A DNA stretch of 64,000 bases from Atopomonas hussainii. GTDB taxonomy: Bacteria > Pseudomonadota > Gammaproteobacteria > Pseudomonadales > Pseudomonadaceae. Numbering within the stretch: position 1 is the stretch's first letter; every line of letters begins with the position of its first letter. The position numbers and the translations under genes are program-made. The notes below the pieces were generated by a model. The model did no database searches, had not been told where the DNA came from, and was given only the letters and a program-made list of their open reading frames with translations. The stretch is taken from the NCBI RefSeq assembly GCF_900109735.1, contig NZ_FOAS01000015.1:52327-116326 (forward strand), read 5' to 3'. Below are positions 9,669-17,668 of this stretch, in pieces.

Positions 9669-11063
9669 ATGAGTGCAGCCACTAGCGCACGCTCGACGTC
9701 CACCACCGCCGCCACCTTAGCCCTGCGTGAATACTACTCACGCACCTTGGCCTACCTTGCCGCAGCGGCCACCCTTGCCTCGGGGATATACATCCACTAC
9801 TTCAGCTACGACCTGCTGTGGATGGTGCCCTATGCACTGATCTACCCACACGTGGTGCAGCATGGTACTCAGCGTTTCCGCCATACCCACCCCGAAGAGC
9901 GCCAGCAAATCTTGCTGTTTCTCGACGCTCTGCATGCCGGCGGCGCGGCGGTGCTGTTTGGCTTCTCGGTGGTGCCGCTGATTATGTTGCTGCTGATGCT
10001 GTCGTTCAGCTCACTGGTGGCTGGCGGCATGCGCTACTTAGGCTTAAGCCTGCTGGTGTTTGTGTTTGGCGGCTTAGTCGGCAGCTTGATCATGCCGGTA
10101 CAGATTCTCGACGCCACACCAATTGTGGTGGCTTTAGTCTCTGGGCTTGCCACCACTGTGTATGTCGGCATTACCGCCAACTTTGTGCATCAGCAAGGCC
10201 AGCGACTGGCGGAAATCCGCGCGCAGATGCAACGCGAGCAAGAAAAAGCCGCCCGCCAAGCCAACAGCTTGGCCAAATACCTGTCGCCACAAGTGTGGGA
10301 ATCGATCTTCTCTGGCAAAAAAAGCACCAAGCTGGAAACCCAGCGCAAGAAGCTCACGGTGTTTTTCTCCGACATCAAAGGCTTTACCGAGCTGTCGGAA
10401 GAAATGGAAGCCGAAGCACTGACCGACCTGCTCAACAATTACTTAAACGACATGTCGAAGATCGCCCTGAAGTACGGCGGCACCATCGACAAGTTTATTG
10501 GCGATGCGGTGATGGTGTTCTTTGGCGACCCCAGCACCCAAGGGGCGAAAAAAGACGCCGTGGCAGCTGTTTCGATGGCCATCGCTATGCGCAAGCACAT
10601 GAAAGTGTTACGTCAGCAGTGGCGTGCGCAAGGCATCACCAAGCCGCTGGAAATCCGCATGGGGGTTAACACCGGCTATTGCACGGTGGGCAACTTCGGC
10701 GCGGAAAGCCGCATGGACTACACCATCATCGGCCGTGAAGTGAACCTCGCCAGCCGCCTAGAAAGCAACGCCGAGGCCGGTGAGATTCTCATCTCGCACG
10801 AAACCTACTCGATGATCAAAGACGTGGTCATGTGCCGCGACAAAGGCCAGATCAACGTCAAAGGCTTCTCCCGCCCGGTGCAGATCTACCAAGTGGTCGA
10901 CTTCCGCCGCGACTTAGGCGCCAGCTCCAGTTATCTGGAGCATGAGCTGCCGGGCTTCTCGATGTATCTGGACATGACCAGCATCCAGAACTACGACAAA
11001 GCCAAAGTGATGGAAGCCCTGCGCCAAGCGGCGGAAAAACTGCGCGACAAGGTGATCGTTTAA
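9669..11063 (+). CDS. cyaB: Class III adenylate cyclase with MASE2 membrane sensor (CyaB-like)
   Basis: This 464-residue protein should make cAMP from ATP at the inner membrane. The N-terminal 150-180 residues are hydrophobic with several predicted membrane helices (for example VVPLIMLLLMLSFSSLVAG), matching the MASE2 sensor. A linker of charged residues leads to a class III cyclase domain (about 235-440) with FFSDIKGFTELSEEM, FIGDAVMVFFGDP and DYTIIGREVNLASRL, which hold the metal-binding aspartates and transition-state residues. The length matches P. aeruginosa CyaB, the main source of cAMP for Vfr. I start at ATG 9669, which follows a GAGGAG ribosome binding site. Its stop codon overlaps that of the convergent glycosyltransferase gene. 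Confidence 0.92.
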   Translation: MSAATSARSTSTTAATLALREYYSRTLAYLAAAATLASGIYIHYFSYDLLWMVPYALIYPHVVQHGTQRFRHTHPEERQQILLFLDALHAGGAAVLFGFSVVPLIMLLLMLSFSSLVAGGMRYLGLSLLVFVFGGLVGSLIMPVQILDATPIVVALVSGLATTVYVGITANFVHQQGQRLAEIRAQMQREQEKAARQANSLAKYLSPQVWESIFSGKKSTKLETQRKKLTVFFSDIKGFTELSEEMEAEALTDLLNNYLNDMSKIALKYGGTIDKFIGDAVMVFFGDPSTQGAKKDAVAAVSMAIAMRKHMKVLRQQWRAQGITKPLEIRMGVNTGYCTVGNFGAESRMDYTIIGREVNLASRLESNAEAGEILISHETYSMIKDVVMCRDKGQINVKGFSRPVQIYQVVDFRRDLGASSSYLEHELPGFSMYLDMTSIQNYDKAKVMEALRQAAEKLRDKVIV

Positions 11064-12100
11064 GCCGCCGGCGTTAATGCCTGCGGCGGCAAAGCCACCC
11101 AGTCCGCTTTTAAGGTCGGCCAAGCCGCTACGCACTCTTGCGCCGAACGCTGCCAGCTAAACGCCTGCGCCGCCTGCACGCAGGCTTGCCGGTCCAGCGT
11201 TAGGGCGCGCAAGCAAGCCTGTTGCAAATCCTCATCCATGACCCCGCACGCAGGGTTTAACACATCCAACGGTCCCGGCACCGGGAATGCTGCCACCGGC
11301 GTACCGCACGCCAAGGCCTCAAGCATCACCAAGCCAAAGGTATCGGTGCGCGAAGGGAACACCAGCACGCTGGCGGCTTGATACTCCTTGGCCAACTCCG
11401 CGCCATGTCGATAACCGACAAACTCAACCTCGGTAAACGCTGCTTCTAGGCGCGCACGCTCGGGGCCATCGCCCACCACACGCTTGCTGCCCGGCAAGGC
11501 CAAGGATAAAAACGCCTCAAGGTTTTTCTCTGCGGCTAAACGTCCGACATACACAAAGCGCGGCGTATCGGCTGACGACTGCGGCACGGGCGGCGCGGTA
11601 AAGTGGCTGAGGTCTACGCCTTTGCGCCACAGCTTAAGATTCACTAAACCATAGCCTTGCAGCACCTCGAGCATGCGCTGAGTGCTCACCTGCACGGCAC
11701 TGCTGCCGTGATGAAAAGCGCGCAGATAGGCATAGCCCCAATGCAGCGGAATCCACGGCCAGCGCTGATGGATGTACTCAGGAAACCGCGTGTGCACCGC
11801 GCTACTAAAGCGATAGCCACGGCGGCGCAGATACGCCCGTGCGGCCCAGCCCAGCGGCCCTTCGGTGGCCAAATGCACGGCATCGGGGGCGAACTGGCGA
11901 ATCATCCGTGGCACGCGCCAAACATTCCACGCCAAGCGAATTTCCCCATACCCCGGACAAGGCAAGGTGCGAAATAACCCCGGATGAATCACCAACACCT
12001 GATGCCCTTGGCGCTCCAACTCGCGCTGCAACTGGCGCATGCACGTCACCACGCCGTTTACCTGCGGCATCCAGGCATCGCTCACCAGTAACAAGCGCAT
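11060..12100 (-). CDS. GT4-type glycosyltransferase
   Basis: This 346-residue protein has the two Rossmann-like halves of a GT-B glycosyltransferase. The N-terminus MRLLLVSDAWMPQVNGVV is typical of group 1/GT4 mannosyl- or glucosyltransferases. The C-terminal half has FVYVGRLAAEKNLEAF and SRTDTFGLVMLEALACGTPVAAF, which include the sugar-nucleotide binding Glu motif. The acceptor is unknown. The ATG overlaps the stop of the upstream phosphoesterase gene (TAATG), so the two are translationally coupled. A glycolipid or phospholipid glycosylation role is possible, but I infer it only from this pairing. Confidence 0.85.
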   Translation of the reverse strand: MRLLLVSDAWMPQVNGVVTCMRQLQRELERQGHQVLVIHPGLFRTLPCPGYGEIRLAWNVWRVPRMIRQFAPDAVHLATEGPLGWAARAYLRRRGYRFSSAVHTRFPEYIHQRWPWIPLHWGYAYLRAFHHGSSAVQVSTQRMLEVLQGYGLVNLKLWRKGVDLSHFTAPPVPQSSADTPRFVYVGRLAAEKNLEAFLSLALPGSKRVVGDGPERARLEAAFTEVEFVGYRHGAELAKEYQAASVLVFPSRTDTFGLVMLEALACGTPVAAFPVPGPLDVLNPACGVMDEDLQQACLRALTLDRQACVQAAQAFSWQRSAQECVAAWPTLKADWVALPPQALTPAA

Positions 12101-12912
12101 TAGCAATCCTCCAGCACGGCCAGCGGCTTGTTGATCGCATGCTGCTCGGGCTCATGCATGCGATACAGCTCAATCGCGCCATCCCAGTGTTCGATCAAGG
12201 CCGTGCACGACTCCACCCAGTCACCACAGTTGTGGTACGTCACAGCGCCGATCTGGCGAATCTCCGCATGGTGAATATGCCCGCACACCACGCCATCGAA
12301 GCCACGTTTTTCGCAGTCGTGGGCGATGGCCTGCTCGAAGTCGCTGATAAAATTCACCGCGCCTTTGACCTTGTGCTTGAGGTAGGCCGACAGCGACCAG
12401 TAGCCGTAACCCCAGCGCTCGCGCCAATGGTTAAGCCAACGATTGAGCACTAAGGTCAGCTCGTAGGCCGAGTCGCCCAAGAACGCCAACCAGCGGTGGT
12501 AGCGGGTGATCACATCGAACTGATCACCATGAATCACCAGCAACTTGCGTCCATCGGCGGTGATATGCGCGTACTCATCGACCAGTTGGATATTGCCGAG
12601 CATCAAGGCGCCATAGCGACGCAGAAACTCGTCGTGGTTGCCGGTGACATACACCACCTCAGTGCCGCGCTTACTGAGGGTCAGAATGCGGCGGATCACA
12701 TTGGTGTGTGCCTGCGGCCAATAGACCCCGCTTCTCAGCTTCCAGCCATCAATGATGTCGCCCACCAGATACAAACGATCGGGCTGGTAGGTTTTCAGAA
12801 ACTGCGCCAGATAGTCTGCTTTGCAGCCCCGAGTGCCCAAGTGCACATCTGAAATCCACACCGTTTTAACGCGCTGCTTACCATCGCCAGAAAAATCTTC
12901 TGCGTGGGTCAT
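12100..12912 (-). CDS. Calcineurin-like metallophosphoesterase, LpxH-related
   Basis: This 270-residue cytoplasmic protein carries all the hallmarks of a dimetal phosphoesterase: SDVHLGTRGCKADYL near the start, VGDIIDGW, GNHDEFLRR, and the late VCGHIHHAEIR. It resembles UDP-2,3-diacylglucosamine hydrolase (LpxH) relatives, but it belongs to the longer paralogous group usually found apart from the lipid A genes, so I do not assign lpxH. It is coupled to a glycosyltransferase by a one-base stop/start overlap, which suggests a shared envelope-lipid substrate. The starting ATG at 12912 opens MTHAEDFSGDG. Confidence 0.85.
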   Translation of the reverse strand: MTHAEDFSGDGKQRVKTVWISDVHLGTRGCKADYLAQFLKTYQPDRLYLVGDIIDGWKLRSGVYWPQAHTNVIRRILTLSKRGTEVVYVTGNHDEFLRRYGALMLGNIQLVDEYAHITADGRKLLVIHGDQFDVITRYHRWLAFLGDSAYELTLVLNRWLNHWRERWGYGYWSLSAYLKHKVKGAVNFISDFEQAIAHDCEKRGFDGVVCGHIHHAEIRQIGAVTYHNCGDWVESCTALIEHWDGAIELYRMHEPEQHAINKPLAVLEDC

Positions 12913-13013
12913 GGCCGATCTCCGCTGTTTTTTGCCATGCTTAAGGCAGCAGATGACGCCAACATGACCAGCTGGCGATCATTCGATGACAGCCGACCAC
13001 TCGTGACAGGCCC

Positions 13014-13766
13014 ATGCCGATACTCAGCCAGCGCCATTACCAACAGGAAGTGATCAATCACAGCCACGACCATCACCAAGTGGTGATCGGGCTTACTGGC
13101 GCGCTGGACTTTGCCATGCAGGGGCAAGCGCGCTGCGTGCAGGCGGCGCAGCTGATGTTTGTGCCGGAGCACACCGTGCATGCCTGCCACAGCCAGGCCG
13201 GCAGCCAATGTTTGGTGGTCGACCTGCCCGCTGGGCCGTGGCTCAGTGCGCAACTGGGCAGCGACGCCAGCAGCCAACTGATCGAGCAACTGGCCCTGCA
13301 ACCGCAGCGCCAGCTAACGTTAGCGCAGAGCCAACTCTGCCAGTGGTTAAGCCAACACGCGGTGGCCGAAACCGCACAGGCCGAGCACGGCACGGCCTTA
13401 TTGATGGCCCAACTGCTGAACACCCCACCCTTACGGCAAAGCCTGCCGCTGGCTGAGCTAAGCCGGTTTATTGATCAGCACCTTGCCGAACCGCTCAGCG
13501 TGGCGGACTTAGCCAAGCGCTGCCATTTAAGCCCAGCGCAGCTGAATCGGCGCTTTCTCCAAGAGCTTGGCCTAACGCCCATGCAATTCGTGCGGCAACG
13601 GCGTCTACAACAAGCCGTGCTGTGGTTACGCCACAGTCGCTGGCCAATCAGCCTGATCGCCAGCAAGCTGGGCTACCAGTCTGACAGCGCATTTAGCGCC
13701 GCCGTACGCGCAGCCACAGGTTCCACCCCCAGCCAGTTACGCCAAGCCAGCCAACTCAGCGAATGA
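13014..13766 (+). CDS. AraC-family transcriptional regulator
   Basis: This 250-residue protein has an N-terminal cupin-like sensing half (HSHDHHQVVIGLTG, followed by a VPEHTVHACHSQ segment with several histidines) and a C-terminal double helix-turn-helix at about 150-245 (PLSVADLAKRCHLSPAQLNRRF, ISLIASKLGYQSDSAFSAAVR). This is the usual AraC layout. The next gene downstream is a DMT permease on the same strand, 87 bases away. By analogy the regulator may control that permease, but no operator was identified. Confidence 0.88.
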   Translation: MPILSQRHYQQEVINHSHDHHQVVIGLTGALDFAMQGQARCVQAAQLMFVPEHTVHACHSQAGSQCLVVDLPAGPWLSAQLGSDASSQLIEQLALQPQRQLTLAQSQLCQWLSQHAVAETAQAEHGTALLMAQLLNTPPLRQSLPLAELSRFIDQHLAEPLSVADLAKRCHLSPAQLNRRFLQELGLTPMQFVRQRRLQQAVLWLRHSRWPISLIASKLGYQSDSAFSAAVRAATGSTPSQLRQASQLSE

Positions 13767-13853
13767 GTGTTTAGCGCTAGGCTTTGCGCGTTTCACGACA
13801 CTGCCAGCAGCGCCATGCGCCTACACTGGAGGCCATTTCCATAAGGCTTTCGC

Positions 13854-14705
13854 ATGCTGCAATTGAATCGCCGCCAAGCACTGATTGGCTTACATATTGG
13901 CGCCATTACCTTCGGTTTGGCGGGCATCTTCGGCAAACTGGCGCTGGCCGGCCCCGTGCTGATTGTGTTTGGCCGCGCATTGATTGCGCTGCTCTGCCTG
14001 CTGCCGCTGGTGCGTCGTCCGTGGCCAGCGCAGTGGCAAGAGCTGCGTGTGCCGCTGCTTGGCGGCGTGTTGTTGGGCCTGCACTGGCTGAGCTTCTTTC
14101 AGGCCGTCAAAGTGGCGGGGGTGGGCTTAGCGACACTGGGCTTTGCCAGCTTCCCGGCGTTTACCTTAGTGCTGGAAAGCTTGTTATTTCGCGAACAGAT
14201 CCGCCGCAGCGAATGGCTGGTGCTGCTGTTGGTCAGCAGCGGGCTGGTGCTGGTCACCCCGACCTTTTCTTTACAAGCCGACAGCACGGTGGGCTTGTTA
14301 TGGGGCGTATTCTCCGGGCTGACCTTTGCCTTATTAAGCCTCGCCAACCGGCAAACCCCGGCTAGCTTGTCGCCCATGCAGGCGGCGTGGTGGCAGAACC
14401 TGTTTATTGTGCTGATGCTCGCCGGCTGGGCTGTGCCCGAGTTACCCAGTGTAACGGCGCTAGACTGGCTATGGCTGGCAGCGTTGGGCTTGTTGTGCAC
14501 CGCCTACCCACACACCGTTTTAGTGGCCAGCGTGCGCGTGCTCAAAGCCCGCGATGCAGCGCTGATTTTTGCCCTAGAGCCTGTCTATGCGCTGCTGTTT
14601 GCTTGGTGGCTGTTTAGCGAAACACCGAGCTTAAGCATGCTCGGCGGTGCTGGGCTTATCTTGCTGGCCATCGCCTTAAGCAGCCGACCAAGCGCCAAGC
14701 ACTAA
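13854..14705 (+). CDS. DMT-family (EamA) inner-membrane permease
   Basis: This 283-residue protein has ten predicted membrane helices in two EamA repeats (about 10-140 and 150-280), with short charged loops. An early GLHIGAITFGLAGIFGKLAL segment and the later CTAYPHTVLVASVRVLKARDAALI are typical of drug/metabolite transporters. The family exports amino acids, metabolites or drugs; the substrate here cannot be read from sequence. The start at ATG 13854 opens directly into the first helix after a short basic stretch. A longer overlapping frame in this region is a shadow. Confidence 0.88.
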   Translation: MLQLNRRQALIGLHIGAITFGLAGIFGKLALAGPVLIVFGRALIALLCLLPLVRRPWPAQWQELRVPLLGGVLLGLHWLSFFQAVKVAGVGLATLGFASFPAFTLVLESLLFREQIRRSEWLVLLLVSSGLVLVTPTFSLQADSTVGLLWGVFSGLTFALLSLANRQTPASLSPMQAAWWQNLFIVLMLAGWAVPELPSVTALDWLWLAALGLLCTAYPHTVLVASVRVLKARDAALIFALEPVYALLFAWWLFSETPSLSMLGGAGLILLAIALSSRPSAKH

Positions 14706-14731
14706 AAGCACTCATCCAGAGCGCCCCTTAT

Positions 14732-14874
14732 GGAAACGCTGAGTTAATCGGCGAACGATTCAAGCACAAGGCGCACGGAGCGGAGCAAATGAGACATACC
14801 GCGCGTGGTAGGCGAACTTGCGAGCACCGCGCAACGCAGTGATTGGATCGTGCAGGCATTAAATCAGCGTTTCC
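14732..14874 (+). mobile_element. MITE-like element, copy 1 (143 bp)
   Basis: The element begins GGAAACGCTGAGTTAAT and ends with the inverted form ATTAAATCAGCGTTTCC, giving 17-base terminal inverted repeats with one mismatch. Internally it is clearly related to the copies at 17,481 and 39,824. The termini match the left end of the IS5-family element at 63,646. It has no coding capacity. It lies between the convergent DMT permease and SelW-like genes and ends directly against the latter's stop codon. The right flank is CTAG; no matching duplication is seen on the left, where CTTAT stands. Confidence 0.85.
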
Positions 14875-15162
14875 CTAGCGGTCGTTATGGCCGAGGTTGC
14901 GCTCAGGATCGATGACATCGCGCACGCGCTGCTTGAGCACTTTGGCCTCAGGAAAGCCGCCATCGGCCTTGCGCTCCCAAATCAGTTGCTCATCACAGGT
15001 GATGCTAAACACCCCGCCCCGCGCGGGAATTAACGCCACCTCGGCCAGATCATCGGCAAAGGTGCTTAATAGCTCCTGCGCCAGCCAGGCAGAGCGCAGC
15101 AGCCATTGGCACTGACAACAATAGGTAATGCGGATAACCGGCTTATGCGCCACGGTGGTCAC
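14875..15162 (-). CDS. Rdx/SelT-SelW-SelH family thioredoxin-like protein (Cys form)
   Basis: This small (95-residue) protein has a thioredoxin-like fold signature near the N-terminus, RITYCCQCQWLLRSAWL, where the selenoprotein family has C-x-x-U or C-x-x-C; here the motif is Cys-Cys-Gln-Cys, so no selenocysteine is needed. It ends GGFPEAKVLKQRVRDVIDPERNLGH, a tail conserved in proteobacterial SelT/W/H-like proteins. The function is presumed redox, with an unknown partner. I prefer the GTG at 15162 (MTTVAHKPVIRITYC); an upstream TTG at 15177 is also possible. The stop codon abuts MITE copy 1. Confidence 0.82.
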   Translation of the reverse strand: MTTVAHKPVIRITYCCQCQWLLRSAWLAQELLSTFADDLAEVALIPARGGVFSITCDEQLIWERKADGGFPEAKVLKQRVRDVIDPERNLGHNDR

Positions 15163-15184
15163 CAAAAAGGCTTGCAAGGTTCTC

Positions 15185-15190
15185 TATAAT
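15185..15190 (+). promoter_or_regulatory. Possible -10 box for the patatin gene
   Basis: A perfect TATAAT hexamer lies 74 bases before the patatin gene ATG, in the divergent gap. No good -35 hexamer is seen at 16-18 bases, so this is tentative. Confidence 0.35.
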
Positions 15191-15263
15191 ACGCGCGCCC
15201 TCGCTGCGGGCTGTTGCCCTTTTGGCCAGCCCCGCAGCCTGCGTTTTGCTTTTGGAGAACCCC

Positions 15264-17480
15264 ATGACCGCCGCCCTATTCACCCGCCTGCAATCTGTTT
15301 GGCTGCGTTTCGCCGCCGTCTTGCTGGCGTGTGGCCTCAGCTTGCTGCCGTCTGCGCACGCTAACGAGCACAAGCTCGGCTTGGTGTTATCCGGCGGCGC
15401 GGCGCGCGGTTTAGCGCATATCGGCGTGCTCAAAGCGCTGGAGGAACAAGGCGTGCGCATTCACGCCATTGCCGGCACCAGCATGGGCGCCGTGGTGGGT
15501 GGTTTGTATGCCGCCGGCTACAGCGCCGCCGAGCTAGAAACTTTAGCCATTGAGCTGAACTGGGCGCAGGTGCTGTCTGACCAACCGCCACGGCGCAGCG
15601 TGCCGTACCGGCGCAAGCAGGACGACCGCGATTTCTTAAGCAAACTGCGCTTTCCGTTCCGCGCCGATGGCACCTTGGGTTTGCCGCTGGGGGTGATTCA
15701 GGGCCAGAACCTCGACTTAGTGCTGCAAAGCCTGCTACTGCATGTACCCAATACGCAGAGCTTCGACAAGCTGCCGATCCCCTTCCGTGCGGTGGCTACC
15801 AACATTGCCACCGGCGAAATGGTGGTGTTTAAACAGGGCAGCCTGCCGGCGGCGATTCGCGCCAGCATGTCGATTCCCGCCGCCTTTGCCCCACTAGAAC
15901 TGAACGGCCGGCTGCTGGTGGACGGCGGCATGGTGAATAACATCCCCGTTGATGTGGCCCGCGCCATGGGCGTGGATGCGGTGATTGCCGTGGATATCGG
16001 ATCGCCCTTGGCCAAGACCGATGAACTGGGCAGCGTGCTGGATGTGATGAACCAATCCATCACCCTGATGACACGCAAAAACGCCGAAGCGCAAATCGCC
16101 ACCCTGCAGCCGGAGCGCGATGTACTGCTGACCCCGGCGCTCAATGGCATGGCCTCGGTGGACTTCAGCCAAGCACGCTTTGCCATGCGCGCCGGGTACT
16201 TAGCCGCACAAGGCGCCAGTGCGCAAATCGCCGCGCGTTTTGCCAGTGGGCAAGCGTTACCTGTGGTGGAGCGCCAAGAGCGCCGGCCGATTATTCACGC
16301 CATCCGCATCATCAATAACTCGCCGATCAGCGACGCGGTGATCCGCAGCCACATTGATCAACCGCTGAACGAGCCGCTGAACTTGCACGGCCTGCAAGGC
16401 GATATGGCCACCCTGTATGGCTTGGAATACTTCGACCAGATCCACTACCGCGTCGAAAAAGGCCCCGAGGGCAATGTGCTGGTCCTCGAAGCCAAAGCCC
16501 GCCGCGCTGGCATTCATTATTTAAACCCCGGCATCAGCTTGGCCGACGACTTTGACGGCGGCAGCAGCTACACCTTAGGCGCCAGCTTTCGCTTAAACGG
16601 CATTAATGATTTGGGCGGCGAATGGTTAACCCGGCTGCGCTTAGGCGATCGCCGCGAGCTGTATAGCGAGCTGTATCAACCGCTGGATTACGGCTCACGC
16701 TACTTTGTGGCGCCGTATGTGCACTTCGACAGCCGCAATATCGACATTCTTGAAGAGCTAGACCCAGTCGCCGAGTACAAGGTCAACAAATACGCCACTG
16801 GGCTGAATGTAGGCCGACAAATCAGCAATAACGGCGAAATTCGCTTCGGCGTCGGCCAAGAATGGGGCGACGCGCGGGTACGTGTGGGCCTGCCCGAATT
16901 CCCCAGTATCGACTTCGATCAGGGCTACTACGACCTGCGCTACTCGTTCGATAGCGTCGACAGCGTCGACTTCCCCAGCTCTGGCCAAGAGCTGGCCTTG
17001 CACGCCCGTCAGTACGATCAAAGTTTGGGCGCCAGAGAGCGCTATCGGCAGTGGCTGATTGAAGCCAACGTACCGTGGGCCATCACCGATCGCACCACCG
17101 TGCTGTTCGGTGGTAAATACGGCCGCTCACTGGACGATCAGCCCGCCGCGCTGAGTGACTTCCATCTGGGCGGCTTGGCCGAGCTTTCCGGTTTTCAGCC
17201 CGAGGCTCTGTCGGCACAGAACATCAGCCTAGCGCGTGCGGTGGTGTACCGCCGGTTAGGCGAGCGCAGCTTTTTGCCGCTGGATTTCCCCGTGTATGTC
17301 GGCGGTTCGCTGGAAGTGGGCCGCGCTTGGTACAACGAGCAAGACAACGACACCGGCTATATTCAGGCCGGCAGCGTGTTCTTGGGCTTCGTCACGCCCT
17401 TCGGCCCTCTGATCATGGGCATGGGTGCCAACGATGAAAATCAGCGGGCGCTGTATATGTCGCTGGGCCGGCCTTTCTAA
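15264..17480 (+). CDS. plpD: Patatin-like phospholipase autotransporter (PlpD-type, type Vd)
   Basis: This 738-residue protein has a signal peptide (about 1-34, with basic and then hydrophobic stretches ending SAHANE), a patatin lipase domain (about 37-240) and a C-terminal POTRA plus 16-strand-type barrel region (about 330-738). The lipase shows the oxyanion GGAARG, the nucleophile elbow GTSMG and the catalytic Asp in VDGGMVNN. The C-terminal strands end with the aromatic-rich YMSLGRPF. Length and order match P. aeruginosa PlpD, which secretes its own lipase domain through a fused barrel. The start at 15264 follows a GGAG site. The TAA stop is part of the CTAA target duplicated by MITE copy 2. 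Confidence 0.9.
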   Translation: MTAALFTRLQSVWLRFAAVLLACGLSLLPSAHANEHKLGLVLSGGAARGLAHIGVLKALEEQGVRIHAIAGTSMGAVVGGLYAAGYSAAELETLAIELNWAQVLSDQPPRRSVPYRRKQDDRDFLSKLRFPFRADGTLGLPLGVIQGQNLDLVLQSLLLHVPNTQSFDKLPIPFRAVATNIATGEMVVFKQGSLPAAIRASMSIPAAFAPLELNGRLLVDGGMVNNIPVDVARAMGVDAVIAVDIGSPLAKTDELGSVLDVMNQSITLMTRKNAEAQIATLQPERDVLLTPALNGMASVDFSQARFAMRAGYLAAQGASAQIAARFASGQALPVVERQERRPIIHAIRIINNSPISDAVIRSHIDQPLNEPLNLHGLQGDMATLYGLEYFDQIHYRVEKGPEGNVLVLEAKARRAGIHYLNPGISLADDFDGGSSYTLGASFRLNGINDLGGEWLTRLRLGDRRELYSELYQPLDYGSRYFVAPYVHFDSRNIDILEELDPVAEYKVNKYATGLNVGRQISNNGEIRFGVGQEWGDARVRVGLPEFPSIDFDQGYYDLRYSFDSVDSVDFPSSGQELALHARQYDQSLGARERYRQWLIEANVPWAITDRTTVLFGGKYGRSLDDQPAALSDFHLGGLAELSGFQPEALSAQNISLARAVVYRRLGERSFLPLDFPVYVGGSLEVGRAWYNEQDNDTGYIQAGSVFLGFVTPFGPLIMGMGANDENQRALYMSLGRPF

Positions 17481-17621
17481 GGAAACACTGATTTCATGCC
17501 TGCAAGACACAATCACTGCGTTGTGCACTGCTCGCAACCTCATCTACCAGACGGTATGCCTCGGTTGCTGTGCTCCGTACGCCTTGTGCTTGAGTCTTTC
17601 GACGATTAAATCAGCGCTTCT
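17481..17621 (-). mobile_element. MITE-like element, copy 2 (141 bp, inverted)
   Basis: Read on the minus strand, this matches copies 1 and 3 over its whole length. It starts directly after the patatin stop codon and is bracketed by CTAA on both sides (17477-17480 and 17622-17625), which is a clear four-base target duplication. The plus-strand left end is GGAAACACTGATTT; the other end is more diverged (GCGCTTCT). It has no coding capacity and appears to have entered between the stop codon and the downstream hairpin. Confidence 0.88.
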
Positions 17622-17656
17622 CTAAGCGAGCGCCGCCTCACTCGGCGCTCGCTTAG
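17622..17656. terminator. Long hairpin between convergent patatin and DUF2804 genes
   Basis: A 14-base perfect stem, CTAAGCGAGCGCCG and its complement, encloses a seven-base loop. There is no T-run after either arm, so it may act as a bidirectional or mRNA-stabilising structure rather than a canonical terminator. Its first four bases belong to the target duplication of MITE copy 2. Confidence 0.55.
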
Positions 17657-17668
17657 GCCATTCGTTGA

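Noticed and set aside
13784..14365. A 193-codon frame overlapping the DMT permease in another phase
   Set aside because: The permease frame has clear membrane repeats and full length; the other is Arg/Ala-rich out-of-phase sequence.
14875..15162. A selenoprotein gene with in-frame TGA
   Set aside because: The redox motif is Cys-Cys-Gln-Cys with no TGA, so selenocysteine is not needed.
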